A stretch of 64,000 nt of DNA from assembly GCA_019155185.1 (NCBI GenBank), contig CM032804.1, positions 15,409,822-15,473,821 on the forward strand. The letters run 5' to 3'. The notes beneath the pieces were generated by a model that saw nothing but the letters and a program-made list of their open reading frames with translations, ran no database searches and was not told where the DNA came from. Position 1 is the first letter of the stretch; each line of letters begins with the position of its first letter. Below, piece by piece: positions 44,644-58,512 of the stretch. A program made the position numbers and the translations under genes. Source of the stretch: Beaufortia kweichowensis (taxonomy: Eukaryota > Chordata > Actinopteri > Cypriniformes > Gastromyzontidae).

Positions 44644-45986
44644 AGAAACGGCCAACTCAAAAACTGAGCTTATGCACATACCTTTGTAATATATATACAT
44701 ATATATATTTTTTATATTATATTTTTGTCTAGCTAAAAAATGTATTATTTTATTGACAATACTATAGTTTGTATATATTTATTTGAGAGTGTGTGGATAT
44801 CTTGTTCAACTGAAATCATTTGAAATATGTATATGATACGTCTTTTCTGAATTATGGCTCAATACTGTTGTTAGTGAACGTTGTTAATGAAATATAAAAC
44901 TGAAGTAAATGCTAAAAGCTGTACCTTTACATAAATCACTATTTACACTATAAAATAAACAAATACTGTGAGTTGTCTTACTTGTGCTTTGGTTCCTTGT
45001 GGAGAAATTAAGTCCGAACGAGACTTGATACACTGAAAAGCATGTTTTTGATATTATACATAAACAGATGATTAAATCAGTAGTAATAAATGACACATTT
45101 AGCACATATACACCAGCACACAAACTTATACGCATTAAAATATACATACAAACTTTTTAACAAACCTTCATATAAATACTGTCACAGAGAAAAACATTCT
45201 GGTTACAGTCGTCGACACTTTAAACCACTTATAATTATTTAACAGATGCAGTAAGACAATAGCCATAAGCTTACCATTCTAACCGTTGACAACATTAAAT
45301 AATCATTTTTTATATATACTGATACAGTGATTTTACTGTAAACATTAAGCTGAATATTTACAGTATCACATCAGCCAAACTGATATGCAGACAAAAATAG
45401 AGCTATCGATATACCTTCAAACAGTTGCTATATAATACTTTGGAAATAAAATATTTTTATATTTCATGATATGCGACATCAGTGTTGAATTGCTGTTTTT
45501 CATTCAGTTATTCCACATACCTGACATAACTAATACATATGTCAAACAGTAAACAAGTGTTCTTATGAATAACTGAAGAAAAAACATTTAGAAAGATCAC
45601 CCTCTTGTGGTGATACCAATACAATCCCAGAGGTCTTTGTCAACGCTTCTAACTTTCTAGAAATTGTTCACAACGTTTTTGACGGTCCTATTTCTATTAA
45701 AAACCACAGTGAGAGATTTTTCTATGTAGAGACGCACGTGTCTGGATTGCCAAGCTACTGAACATACTATGCTATCAGAGCGCAGGGATATATTTAGGCG
45801 CTTTATCATGAGTACAGCAGCCAGAGCAAACAAACCGCCGACAGACTCACACTGTCAGCCACGGGCACTTCTCATGAAGTTTCACAGTCTGTTATGTGTT
45901 GCCTCTTCTCATGGGAAGTGGAACGTCTTAAAGCAAAATTACAAGGCAAGATGAAGCCTGTGGCTTCTCAATGTCCACGGCTCATT
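44644..45986. other. Spacer between converging otop2 and hid1 3' ends
   Basis: AT-rich DNA with a TATA dinucleotide run near 44690-44720. No exon seen. It includes the 3' UTRs of both genes. Confidence 0.55.
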
Positions 45987-48900
45987 TTACATCCTCTGAA
46001 TCTCAAAGAGACGCACATCGGTGTCATACCAGATGGGTGGATCCACGTTTCTGCATTGAGAAAAAACAGATTAAACTAATTTATCCTCAAAACATTAAAT
46101 ATAAAAAGGTCAATCTCACAGAACCCGTCTAGAACATTCATAGTCCTGATCAAATTTCTCCTTAAAAGAAAAAAAGAAAAAGCTTTAGCTTGATTGGTGG
46201 AGCGTAGGGTAACTAGGGCTCAAAGGTCACGGGTTTGATTCCCAGGGAAAACATACTGAATTACACCGTAAATGGACTGTAAATCGTTTTGGATAAATGT
46301 GTCTGTCAAATGAATAAATCTAAATAAAACTCTTTTCTATTTAGCCCAATTTATAGTTGTATTAAAAATGAAGCTTCATTTTCATTGGTAATACAAAATA
46401 TTTTTAAAAATGTAACTTTTAAATTGTTAAAGTATTTAATTGTTAAGGTAAAATAAATCAAACAAATGTGTAACAATAAATACATTTTGAAAATGTTAAA
46501 AAAAAAAGGTTGTCAGGTGGTCAAAAGATTGACCCAATATTTACTCAACAAAGAACAAAGAAACAGGCATGCCAAATATACATTTTCACTGCATATATAA
46601 TCACTTTAAAAGCAACATAAAATTGTATTTTTTACCATACATGTTTGACATGACACATTTCTAACTGATATTGAGTATAACATTACTCTGACAACATCAC
46701 ATTTGTAATGTACTATTATTCCCTTGGTTGCATAAGCAGAAAAAAATCAGAGATGGAGAAAGGTTCAGTCATCCATCCATTCTCCTAACCGCTGATCTTC
46801 TGCAGGGTCAGATTTAAAGCGCTTTAAAAAGTGCGTATGTGTGTAAGCTACGTGCTTTAGGACCTTGGGGAATCCGTAGGCGGAACGATGTAAGAGAAAA
46901 CTTGCAAATCAATGAAAAATCTCAAAATAAACCCAACAGATAACAAAAACAGGCCTTACAAAATACAATGCAAGTTATTTAGATGAAAAATCTGACATAA
47001 ATTAGATCTGAATTTATTAATTAGTAGATGTTATTCCTCCACCATCTATGTGACGTCATCAACTATGTCATTAAACCAACATGGTTCAAACAACGCATGT
47101 GGAATGAAGTTACCACGTTTTTGGGAAACTGTTGTAACTAGCTAGTTAGTTTTCCAACGATGCATCGTACTTTGGTGGTTAAGCAGCGAGCTAAGTCGTT
47201 GTTTGGAAAATGCACCCCTGATGCGGTGATCACACACAACCCATAGCGTAAACCATCAGATTCACCCACGTTAATAAGCACCCAATAAGAACAAGTGTAA
47301 GTGTAAAGCATGAGACTAACCGCAGATAGATGACACCCCACATGTATGTGCGAAACCACATGGCAGTTCCTGCGTTTGCCTGGTATTTCCTGATGAGAAT
47401 TGGATGAGGCACAGGCAACAAACCCACAAGAGTACCATGCTGTAGAAACTTCAGGATCTCAGATTCATCCGTCAGACCCCTGAGTAATGACCACAGAGTC
47501 AGATTTAACTGCAGAAAACCAAAGACATGCAACGACCAACGTGCAAGCTCTTGCCGTACTTGTCAATGCAGATTTTTTCCACTTGTGGAACCAGGACCTG
47601 CAGCAAGCGCATGATGGTCTGCAGTGGGAGTTTGCACTTCCAGGACAGGACCTGTAAAACAGTCAAGACACTCCTGGGTTAACCTTGTCCTGGATTATCC
47701 TGGATCTACGTTTCACGCGGTACTGTATATTTGAGCAAAGTCTCTGATGAAAATGATGATACAGGTCTTCTTACCCACTCAGGTTTAGGATTCCAGTGGC
47801 TGACGGTGGATGATGTGCTAGATAGACGTCTCCTCGCCATCTCTGCTTCAGTATAGAAGACGTCCTGATAGGAGACATCAGCACACACTTTAGTATTAAG
47901 AGAAAGATACACTCCCATAAACAGTGAAGATGAATGTTCCTCTGACCTCATTGTCTCTTCCTGAAATGGATTCAGTGTCACTGGCTCCAGCCGGACTGCT
48001 GTGCTCTGGGGTTTGGGGTGATTCTTTCTGTGGCACCGCTACCATCGTCCCGTCCTCTGAAACCTGGGATTTCTCTGTCAGTTTATCGATGCCTAAACAC
48101 AGTTACACTGTGTGTCAAAGACGCATCTTTTAAAGAAATACGGCACTGTATGTTTTCACTAAAAAAGTTTTAAGCCAGTTATTTATATTTTATTTATATA
48201 GCTACCTGAAAAACTATGTTCAAGTGTATTTAGGACAAAAACTGCTTTAAGTGCAAATGGTGGTCACACCAAATATTGATTTAATTTAGTTTATTTAAAT
48301 AAAATAGTAAATATCTAATAAATTATCTAAATATTCTCTTCCAACCTTTCAACTTTATTTGATTTATTGATTAACCTTGTTAATTCTTGTACAGATGATT
48401 GCTTCAAACTTAAAAATATAAAAGCTGACCCTATTTACTTTGCTACATCTATTGTGCACAACTGATCAATGTTATTCTAAATAATAAAAAGTATCTTTGT
48501 AATCGTTCTTTAAAATGCTCCAAAAGCAGCATCTACATCTCTGAAATGACTCTCCTCTGTGGCAAACGTCACAAATCTATAAGAACTAGTCTGTGACTAT
48601 GCCAATAATTATAAAGCTACCTGGCATGGCCACCAGACTGGCCTTTAGAGTGCCTGGCTCAGCGGGCACGGCCGGGTGCGAGCCCTCCATGGACACAGTC
48701 TCCTGTGAGCTGGTGCGAGAAATGGCATCTGGAGTCTTCCTCTTCCTTTGTAGAGCCTTCTGAATGGAGGCGTGATCAGAGGGAAGGTTGGCCAGCTGAT
48801 GGAAAACATTGCGCTTTCGGATGATGGCGTATACCAAGTTACAGTTACCTGCGGAAAGATGAAGAAAAGTGATTGCGAATTAGCTGAGTAGACAGGAATG

Positions 48901-51900
48901 TCCTTCAAAATGATCTTGACTAAGGAAACGTACCATCAAACTGGTACTGAATGATGTTATTGAAGGCCTCCAGCAAGAAGAAGACCAGATGATGGTTCTG
49001 AGGTGCAGAAAACAAAAACCAGTTGGTGGAGAACGCCTCCAGGAGATGCAGGAGCTTGTTGGCTGCCACCATGGAAAGACTCTTCAGGTAGGGAGATACT
49101 AAACAAACACAAGGAATTAGGGGTGTGGATTTTACATTTCATTACGCAGACAAAATATTCTGGACAATTTGAAGATATGCAAGTGTATGCATTTTTATTT
49201 TATTTCAAATGAAATCTGTTGTGTGCTAAGATTCAGATCTTGGAAAACTAACTACAGTAGACAATAAATAAAATCTAAAAATATATAATACAATCTTAAC
49301 CGAGCAAAACCGGTGCAAATCCAAACACTGTAAATACTCACCATTCACCACGATAGTGAGCAGACAGTCATAAAGAGGCTGTAACCGCTGATGTCCGCTG
49401 GTTATTATCTTGTGAAAAACCTTGTGGATATCAAATTTATTTACTTTCTCAAATAAATAAATATAATTTTTATTTTATTATTGTACAAGTTGCTCAGCCA
49501 TTAAAATGACTTTGAATAATTAAATGTTGTCAACCAAAAAGCAGTCAACTCCTAATGGATAGAAAGTCAAATATATTATATCAAATATAAAACATACTAA
49601 TAAATGTACTTTTATAATATATAAACCTACAATACCTACAATTTCTTGTCAAATGAAATGAAATATGTCATATTATGAAGGATTGTAAACATTGTTAGTA
49701 CATAAATGAAACAAACAAAGTATGTAATTTACCACAATGAGCAGGTCAGCATGTGTGCCTGTAAACACAGGGATGTCCATGGGTACATGAAGCGAGTATG
49801 GCTTATTCAGACGCACCCCAAAGTTCCTCTCTCCACTTAATAGCAGAAGAATAAAGACGCCGATGTGCATGAGACCCACCCGTGCTATAGGTCAACAAAA
49901 ACAAATATTAAATGATAAATAACGACATTTGATTCAGCAGATAGACGTGTACGGTTGGCCTTGTACAACCATTAATTCACCTGTCATTTCACTTCCCTTG
50001 AATAATCAATAAATAAACCCTTTATGTATGTCTTTGGCAGATGCTTTTATCCAGTATACAGTATATGTGCTCCAAATACACTTACACTGGTCAGCTCGGG
50101 CATCATTCAGGTAATACAGTATAGGCACTAATATGTCCAGCACATCACTGCTCTTCAATACAAAGAACAGAAACTTCTGCAAAAGTAAAAACATGAACAG
50201 TGTGACATATTCACATTATTCCTCTGCCGATGACTTCACATTTTGCAGGAACGTGTAAAATATCTTACTTTGTTGAAGTCACAGAGTTTCCAGAAGAGGA
50301 CCAGCAGTTCCTGGTGAAACTGGATCTTTTTGGTTGAGTTGGGCAGGTATGTTTGACTCAGAGGATTAGTCAGCAGTCGAGCCAAACCTTTCAGAACAAA
50401 GTCATAATCCTGCAGACACAAACAAGTGACGTATTAAACCAACTCATTCTTCTACTTTTCTTTTGTGTATTTACTTTTCAAGTCGGTCAGTCATATTTGG
50501 CCATCAAGTTTTTTTATCTTTTTTATCTTTTTCATCTTAAATATTGTTTTCTTTTTTAATATATGATACTCATGTACCATTTTATTATTGTGGTGTAACA
50601 GAATACAGAAGGACAGTGGGGGGAAGAAAGGGTCAATACTCAACTCAATAAGATAACTGACTGACAAGGCTGTTGGCCAATCAGCATCTAGGACTAGAAC
50701 TGTTTTTATCTGTTTTTTAAATACATATATTATTATATTGCAACTTTTTGATAGGTCTGTGTGATAAACAGATCGCAATTTAAGCCATTTTGGTGTTTAC
50801 TTCCGTTTTTGCTCTGTGGAATAAAATAACACTATAATGTGTTATTGGTTCAGATCAGTTTGTTATTATTTAATCTACTGCACAATTGCATAACTGGTCT
50901 TGGTGTTTTGATGTTGAAATTATATATATATTTTTACAGAATTTTGGTAAATCTGGGTGGTATTCTCAGTAGGCACCATATTTTTTTACTCTGTGTGGTT
51001 GCTATGGTTACAAGACAACAAGACAACCGTACAACATACCTCCTCCCTGTGAATTCTAGACAAGTAGTTCACGAAGAGATTATTTGGACCAGTGGACTGA
51101 AAGTGAAGAAAAGAGCATAAACACATTACACACTGTAAACTGTATAAGCATCTACTATACTGTACTATCTACTGTACAGTACCAGCCAAACGTTTTGACA
51201 TAATTGACAAAAATGTTTCCCATAATCTTAAATATCTTTTAATCTGAAGGTGCATATTTCAATGTTTGAAATGACTTTCATAGACAAAATATATATATAT
51301 TTGTGCAAACATATTAATTTCTTTAATTAGAAAACTAAAATGTTATTTAAATATAGATTACTAGGACCAAATAATGAATAAAAATCAGCCAATAAGAGTT
51401 CAGCATAGATAGAAATTCCTTCAGTGCTGTTTAAAAAGCTTCTCAGGTTGAGACCTCAAGAAGCTGGATGATAAAATGTTAAGAGTATGATTTTACTATT
51501 TACTACTTTTTCTAATTCTAGACAAAGGGTGACTACTTTTGCTTTTAAAGATGATTAAATATAACATAGTGTGCATTTATTTTGGATGCTTTTAGTCACA
51601 ACATAATTCCCACAATTACAATTGTGTTATTTCACAAGAAGAGTTGACTACTATTCTAAAATGTGGAAAAACATCTAAACAACAGTGAGTAAGTGTTTCC
51701 AAATTTTTCACTGGTACTGAATATATTATACCTATATGATACATCTCAAAAATATACAGTTTTTTCTATAAACCACAGATTATAATACAGAAGATTACTC
51801 AGTACACAGTGGATCTTTTGACTCTTGTTCACCTTTGCTCAGTGTGTGTGTGGAGGTTGTGTACATTGGGGGTGTGGTGTGCTTACATCCTGGTCTTCCA

Positions 51901-54900
51901 TGCTGGAGGGGGAGGGTGGGCGGTACGGCTGTCCTCCTTCATGCTCCAGGGTCACGATAAGGATCTGCACGGCCTGCTCCACCAGCTGCTCGCGGTAGTC
52001 AGAGAAGAGCAGGTGGTTGTAGGGAATCCCGTAACCCACTGGGTCATACGCACACACCACGTTTAACAGAGAGGTGAAGAGAGGCAGGGCATGTCTGTGA
52101 GGACAAGAGATTACTTTCACATTTCCTGAAGAAAATCACTGTCTAGTGCTAAGATGTGTTGCTAAGTGGTTGCTAAGGTGTTTCAAATGTGTTTAAGTGC
52201 ATTTCTATGCAGTCTTTGGATGTTCTGGGTGGTTGCTAGGGTGTTGCTATGCAGCTGCTGACTGGTTGTTATACCATTCTTACGTAATCTCCACAGTAGA
52301 GTGTGGTATGTGGTTGCTAGGGAGTTGCTAAGCAGTTGATAACATGTTCTGAGTGGTAGTCTGAAGGTTTATTCCACCTGGGTCATTGCTAAAGTGATAA
52401 TCGTAAATCTAGTGATCTTAGGATAGGCACACTTTAGAAGTCACACAGTGTATGAAAGCATTTCGCGTTCAGCAGCACAACATGGAACTAACTTTCGCAA
52501 ACATCACTAACTGAGGTTTGAACTTGTTTATTTAGGGAGTGTGTGTATGTGCCGACCTATTTTCAGTGGAACAGAAAAAGGTGACCCATGGGTTAAGAAT
52601 ACTGTTATCCGATGTCGGAGGCAGGTACATGGCCTCTGAGAAGCAGGTGAGCAATAACCTCAACAGCTCAGTCCTAGAAACACACAGGGAAATAAAGAAA
52701 CTTCAGGGTTATCAGATATCGGCTGCTTGTCAATTGGCTGTTAAATGACTGATCTGAAACACAGATTGGCTGGAAAAACAGGTTTGGGGTTTTAAAGCTC
52801 TTGTGTGGTTACTGATTGAAAGGTTGCTATGGAAACTCAAATAAAGGCACATGGGAACTGGGTTCTAGCTGACTCCCGGCTCACTCACCTGTTCAGATCA
52901 TGGATGTAGTTGAGGGGGGGTGACTGAGCAAAGCCTACTCCGGCCTCCCAGATATACTCACAGCTGTCCAATGACTGCATGTCCTCAACCGTGTCCTGGA
53001 TATGACAGAATCACAATCTGAATTTAAATGTGAACAAACTGTAAACAGGCAGAATGTGAGACATGCTGAACCAACACTCATTACAAAACAGATACATAGT
53101 AATAAGGCCTTTAAAGTTAACTTGCTAACTTATTAGATTGATAAATGTCTATAAAGTAACGGTTGAAATGTATTTACTGCAACTAGCATAAAGCTAATTT
53201 TATCTACAGAGCCCATTTCAAAGTTGCTGTACAATACACACTTACGCACACATGTGAGCAAGCAATCTGTATTAATGCTGCTTTAAAACAACCCACAGTA
53301 ATGAATGCACTGTATTACTAAGCAGGAGATTTGTTTAATTGATTATCAATAAGAAATATTACTGTTAACTGTATATATAATGGTTAACTACATAACTGTA
53401 ATCTATTAAAAGTTCTGGTTTGTTCTTTTATCACATTGCACAACAAAGAGATGTGAGGCCGTACATTACCGTGATTTTCCACTAGGAAGGAAGTAATACA
53501 TTAATATTGATCAGAATTTTTCAAAATGTTGATGACAGACTCACAGGTCGTCCTCTCTTGTGACTGTGAACGGTGAAGTCTGGACAGAAGAGCAGGTCAG
53601 CCAGAGCCAGTAACAGAGATTCAGCCAGGGGACGGGCTCCTTCATCATCCTCCTCCTCCTCCTCCACACCATCCATCTATCAAAAAAAAAAGATTAAGAC
53701 TAGTTACATTTTTCAGACAACAAATGCATTCTTTTTTTATAAATATATCTCCCACATTGTACTGTACTTGGAAACTGGAAACTTTTTACTTCAACTTTAC
53801 CACTTATTGTGAATCAAACTTGTATTTAATAACATCAGTTAATGCACAGTGAACAAAAATGAGCAATTGTACTGGCAATAACAGTACATTTAAAAGCAAG
53901 TACTACTAAAACTTTTACTTGTAATGGAGTAATATTTGAGCAGATGTATCTGTACTTTTACTCAAGTAATGGGAGTTGATTACTTTGTCCACCTCTGAGT
54001 GTTTGATGTACAGTAATAATTGTTTGATCATTTTGTTTAAAATCTGACCTTATTAGAAAATGTTCGAAATTGGGTAAATCACATGTTTTAGCATCCCTAA
54101 TTTGCGTGTGATAAAGTTAACTTTATTATTAAATTCATTTGAGATCATTTCGTAATACTGCTAAATGCATTTAAAGGTGAAGCATTCATATTCATTTATT
54201 TAGTTACTTTTATGATGGATGTATGTGCTGTTTGGAGCTTCAACATGATGGACCTCATGTAAGGACATATAGTTATGAGATATTTTATTCTTTCTTTTCT
54301 GGAAAATTAAAGGCAGTCAGACACATCTGGGATGGCATAAGGGTTTTACTATTACTATTTTACTATTACTTTAAAACCTAAAATAAAAAAGATAGCACTT
54401 GCACTTTAGTTATCATTTCAGAGGATTTGGTAATCCTGCAGCACTATTTTTAATCCACTAAAATTTCAAGTAGCTTTTATATTGTTCTCAGCAATAAAAG
54501 TATATGGACTATGATATATCAAAATGTTTAATTAGTTTTGATCAAACCCTTTCCTTGTTGTTTCGTATATCATGTCATGGACTCAGCATGTAACATAGGG
54601 TATATGTCTGTTAAGGTGAGATTGCATACTAAAGAATCATATAAGCAACATCTTTCTCACCCCTGCTCTGCCAGCACCAGGAATGGTGGACCAAAAGAAG
54701 CCTCTCCAGTCCTGGTCCTCAAAGATGTAGGGCAAGATTCGAGTGAGCATACGGGTGCAGTTCAACACAATCTGTTTCTCCTTTTCTGTAGGACAACCCG
54801 ACTCTGCACCCTGAACCAACTTCTCCACAGCCTGTGGAAATTCAGTCCAGTGTGTTTGAATGTTTCACTGATGTTTGACAACCACAATTATCACGATGAA

Positions 54901-56565
54901 TTCTGAACATCATATCTATTGTTTAATTAATTTCAAGCTAACCTAACAACTTTATATTCTGTAAAATGTTTTGCTTTAAAGTATGCTTGTGTTCATTTTT
55001 AAATAGAATATACTTTCTTTTTACAGTTTGTTAAATGTATATTTTTTACGTTTAAGTTTGACCTAAATGTCTAAATACAGTATAGTGTCCATTAAACATA
55101 GAGTATACACAATTAAATAATTATAAATGTCACACATATCTACTTAAACTATATCAGGCTCGTGTGCTTCCAACACAACATTATGCTCGTGTTTTTTCTG
55201 AAAGACTATGAAGGTTCATCTGTTTTCTTTCTGATGGGCAGTCTTAAAAAGGAAGTCCAGGGATCGAGACAGGAAGGGGAAAGTGCCTGCTGTTTTCCTG
55301 TCCCTCCAACAACACAATCACTGCTCATATTGATGTGGCATGCTTTCTAATGACTGGATGTTAATGACTAATGACTAATGTAAAGAACATAATTGTGATT
55401 CTCAGTAGATTTCACCCTTTAAAACTCATACTAGCACTATCTATTAGGACTGGACACCTCCATGACTGTACCTTGTAGCACAGTGTTGCCAGGTTTGAGG
55501 GCGATTCTTCCCTGACTGCTCTGATCTCAGCAGCGGGCACCAGTGCAAACACATCCTGCACAGTGGTGGTGGTGTCAGACCAAAACTGATCCCAAAATGC
55601 ATCATCTGTGGCTTCTACAGGCTGTGGTTGAAAAAACAACATGTAATTATGATTTCTTTATACATATGAAACTGTAAAGATTGCAGTCACATGTTAGCAT
55701 TGCATTGGATAGAAAATTTCACCATAGTAAATTAAGTAAATGTGTGGAAAAAAATGCATAAGGGTAATATTATACACTGAAACATTTAAACAGCATTTTT
55801 GTTCATTTTTTAAGTGACTATGTAAATGAACAGTGAAGTTTAAAGGTAAATAAAATGAACCACTCTAATGAAATTATGCAATGTAAAAAAAATCATTTAT
55901 AGGTTATTTGTCGATGAGGCGTGAGACGTCACGGCTAAAGGGGTGGGGTAACATGCGTCATCTTATTATCCCTCACTGCACTTTCAATTCATTTTCTTAA
56001 TAAAACCTAATAAAAAATAATAATTATTTTTTAATTTCCTAATAAAAAATAAATAATTTTATATTACTAAATTAAAAAATAAATTAAATATTTGTAATTT
56101 AATGTAAATATTAAACCTGTTTTCCAGTTTTATGATTTTTTTTAATGTTATATCAACATATAGTATAAATTGTAAAGTTACAGCAATAATGTAGCAAAAC
56201 AAAAAAAAGAAAAAAATATAAAAATTCTAGGAAAAATAAGTTCACCGATATGGACAGCACGCAGATATAAACACTTGTTAGTTTTATAATTTTGGTGGGA
56301 AAAATTAACCATCAGCGCCTCAAATTAACCAGCACATGCACATATACGACGTATAAATATATTTATACAGAAACGACGAGGATTTCATTTTAAATGTCCA
56401 TATGTAAGATGTTGCAGGGGTCTGATCGACGCAGTCTCCATCTGGAAACACAAACACACGCTCCCAAAAACACCCTGCGACAACAGCAAAGACACAAACC
56501 TGTGTTTTTGTGGTCAGCTGTATCACTGCCTTCCTGAAATTCAGCTTCGAATCCGTATTTCCCAT
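45987..56565 (-). CDS. hid1: HID1 trans-Golgi protein, 19 coding exons
   Basis: Peripheral Golgi protein needed for dense-core vesicle biogenesis. The N-terminus MGNTDSKLNFRKAVIQL carries a Gly2 myristoylation site. Exons, minus strand: 56500-56565, 55472-55621, 54661-54831, 53545-53676, 52889-52995, 52557-52673, 51887-52094, 51040-51096, 50269-50409, 50086-50176, 49733-49884, 49342-49420, 48934-49098, 48621-48848, 47947-48092, 47775-47864, 47560-47651, 47321-47479 and 45987-46050. All junctions keep frame; 2415 bp gives 804 aa (human 788). Family blocks are 'ATDDAFWDQFWSDT', 'EDQDWRGFFWSTIPGAGRAG', 'YDPVGYGIPYNHLLFSDYRE', 'QTYLPNSTKKIQFHQELLVL', 'GVFILLLLSGERNFGVRLNK' and 'PHPILIRKYQAN'. The C-terminus is 'NVDPPIWYDTDVRLFEIQRM'. 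Exon 4 opens with a Glu run from a GAG repeat. Introns hold a SINE, a TIR element and a minisatellite. Confidence 0.96.
46184..46326 (+). repeat. tRNA-derived SINE in the last hid1 intron
   Basis: Good copy: A-box TAGCTTGATTGGTGG near 46186-46200, B-box GGTCACGGGTTTGATTCC near 46225-46242, body, then 'TAAATCGTTTTGGATAAATG' and TGTCTGTCAAATGAATAAAT. It defines the SINE whose minus-strand tails are scattered elsewhere in the window. Confidence 0.85.
50030..50072 (-). repeat. SINE tail fragment beside hid1 exon 10
   Basis: TTTGGCAGATGCTTTTATCC, the reversed SINE tail, lies about 15-50 bp downstream (in hid1 sense) of the exon 10 donor, well inside the intron. The tRNA head is absent. Confidence 0.6.
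51177..51719. mobile_element. Non-autonomous DNA transposon with CAGTACCAG termini in a hid1 intron
   Basis: The left end CAGTACCAGCCAAACGTTTT and the right end (in reverse) CAGTACCAGTGAAAAATTTG form about 25-bp imperfect inverted repeats. The left flank is TA, as for Tc1/mariner-type insertion; the right flank is AA, so the duplication is not intact. No transposase. The termini are common in fish MITEs from general knowledge. It lies between hid1 exons 8 and 7. Confidence 0.7.
52145..52370. repeat. GGTTGCTAGGGTGTTGCTA-type minisatellite
   Basis: Imperfect repeats of GTTGCTAAGTGGTTGCTAAG and GGTTGCTAGGGTGTTGCTAT inside the hid1 intron between exons 7 and 6. It is a familiar fish dispersed minisatellite motif, diverged here. 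Confidence 0.75.
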
Positions 56566-57778
56566 TTTTTGCTGTACTCGTTTAATGATAAGGAGCAGCT
56601 CTAATCCCCGTCGCCTCCTCCTTTGCGTGTGTCATCTGCGTGCGGAGGCGGTGATGATGGTTGGTACGCGACCACTAACTTCCGGGATGCGAACTTAAAA
56701 TTCCTACTATGAGCAAGGTTTTTATTGGTCTGCGCATGAAGTCCGCATTCAGTGCTCCTCAAGTAGGTGTTACTGACTGCGACTTCCGAATCCTGATTTG
56801 GAAAACGTTTGTCTCTTTAATATTAATTAGATTATTTAACTGGACGCTTTAGAAACGTTACTAAGCAATGTTAACGTGACTTTATCATCACGAGGCACAG
56901 CTCAAATACAGAAATATATTAAAATAATTGCATTCGATATTAAAGCAGCTATAATAGTGACCGAACCGAAGGGTCAAAACTCTTTATTTATTTAAAAGCA
57001 ATCTCGAACTATACCAAACCAAACAAACGTTCAATGTTAGAGAAAACATTATGTTTCAGTTTCTAGAAACAAGAACAGATGTGTGTTAAAAAGATTATAG
57101 AAATTTACCAATTTAACATTTGGACCATATTTTTGCCTTAACTGCACGGAGTATATAAAGAAGAATGAATGTACCGAAAAAATATCGAGCAAATACACTG
57201 ACGTCACAGCCTTTTCAACCAATCCGCGCCTCTCACATGTTTACAGTTTTCGCGCATGCGCATTGTCATGTCAATAACAGCAGCTGCGGCGGTTTGTTTT
57301 GTTTGGGACGGGTTCGTCAAATAGACGGAGAACCGACGGAAATTCAAGGAAACTTTGCTGTATTGGTTCCCTTCGTGACAAAACGTTTTATAGAAGCTTC
57401 AGCGGCCGTGAAATAAGCGCAATATACGCCGTTATGTACAGTTAGAGTCAGCTAGCACACGGCTATGATGAGACTAGCAGGATTACACTGAGTTTAAAAG
57501 ATTTCTTACTGCAGAATTAATTAATATATTTTCATATTAGTTCATATCTGAATAAAATTAAAATAATCTATTCGAATTTTACTATTTATAAGTACAACAG
57601 GGACGTGGTTATGAGACGTTTAGATGGGTGTTGTCCTGCTAGCAGAGGTGCGATGATGATGTGCGTTTAGTGTAGCATGACACAGCAAGCTGTTGATCTC
57701 AGTAACAGAGCTTATGCTACTAAATAAAACCACATCAAATATACAAGATCTTTATTAGCTGGCCTGGGATTCACAGAA
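56566..57778. promoter_or_regulatory. Divergent promoter region of hid1 and fam104a
   Basis: The 1.2-kb head-to-head interval. Near hid1 (56600-56700) the DNA is CpG-richer than its surroundings. Near fam104a, CCAATCCGCGCC (about 57220-57231) supplies a CCAAT box, and GCGCATGCGC (57252-57261) is a perfect NRF1 palindrome in a CpG-rich patch (57220-57330) that is probably the fam104a start region, with a 5' UTR intron before the coding ATG. No TATA box is seen, as expected for housekeeping promoters. Confidence 0.55.
57252..57261. promoter_or_regulatory. NRF1 site
   Basis: GCGCATGCGC, a perfect NRF1 palindrome, about 520 bp upstream of the fam104a start codon. Confidence 0.55.
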
Positions 57779-58512
57779 ATGCTTACAGAAAACAGGTGAG
57801 TCAACAGATTCCTTATAAATTCTTCCTTCATCAACACAATACAAATGTATTCATCCCTGAAGAGCAGTAGGCATACACAATAAACAACACAGACAAGTGA
57901 AGGCACGAACTGAACCTAAAACATTTATTAATTTGATCCTTAACTTTGACTTTTAACTCTCATCATGTTGCTTTAGATAGTGGTGTATTTTAATCTATTT
58001 TAATGATCTTTTACAGGAAGCGTATGCGAGCTGAAGGTGATGATGAAGATATTCACATGCCTCAGGCCAAAAGACTGTCTTCTGCTCTCAAGAGCTCTGA
58101 AGCAGCCAGAGAATCATGGGAGTCGGAGGTAAGAGACTATATATTCTTGTACTTTATTTATGTAACTATTAAAAGTACAATTTTCCTATATGGAGCATTA
58201 CAAATAGTCACAATACAAAGCAGGCTTTGACAAGAGGCTACAGTAATAGTGGAGGTTGTTTAATTTTCAAAGATTGATTTTTTTTTTCTGCAGTCTTCCA
58301 GTAGTGAGAGCAGTTGGATGAGCAGTCCAGAGCATGCAGCCGGGAGCAGCGGTAGCAGTTCTGGGGTAGACAGTATCGGCCCCCGCAGTCCCCTCAGTGC
58401 CTCTAAGCAGCCGGGCCCTGTGAACCTGCTCTCCTACCAGCACATCAATCGCGTCTTAAGGGAAGCCCACTTCCACAGCTTACAGAGCCGAGCTCATTCC
58501 AAGCACAGGTGA
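57779..58512 (+). CDS. fam104a: FAM104A / VCF1, nuclear VCP cofactor
   Basis: Small nuclear protein of the FAM104 family, reported to bind VCP/p97 and help its nuclear import. Three coding exons on the plus strand: 57779-57795, 58017-58128 and 58294-58512, GT-AG and in frame, giving 115 aa. Exon 1 encodes MLTEN and part of an Arg codon, as in the short human isoform. Exon 2 gives a basic KRMR stretch followed by acidic 'EGDDED' and AKR, a likely nuclear signal. Exon 3 is Ser-rich (SSSSESSWMSSPEHAAGSSG) and ends with the conserved helix 'INRVLREAHFHSLQSR', the VCP-contact region in human. Serine content suggests phosphorylation. The long 3' UTR probably ends at AATAAA, 59324-59329. Neighbour order fits human 17q25.1. 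Confidence 0.92.

Noticed and set aside
45598..45612. Near-match to a reversed CTCF motif (CCCTCTTGTGG)
   Set aside because: Key position mismatched and no supporting context.
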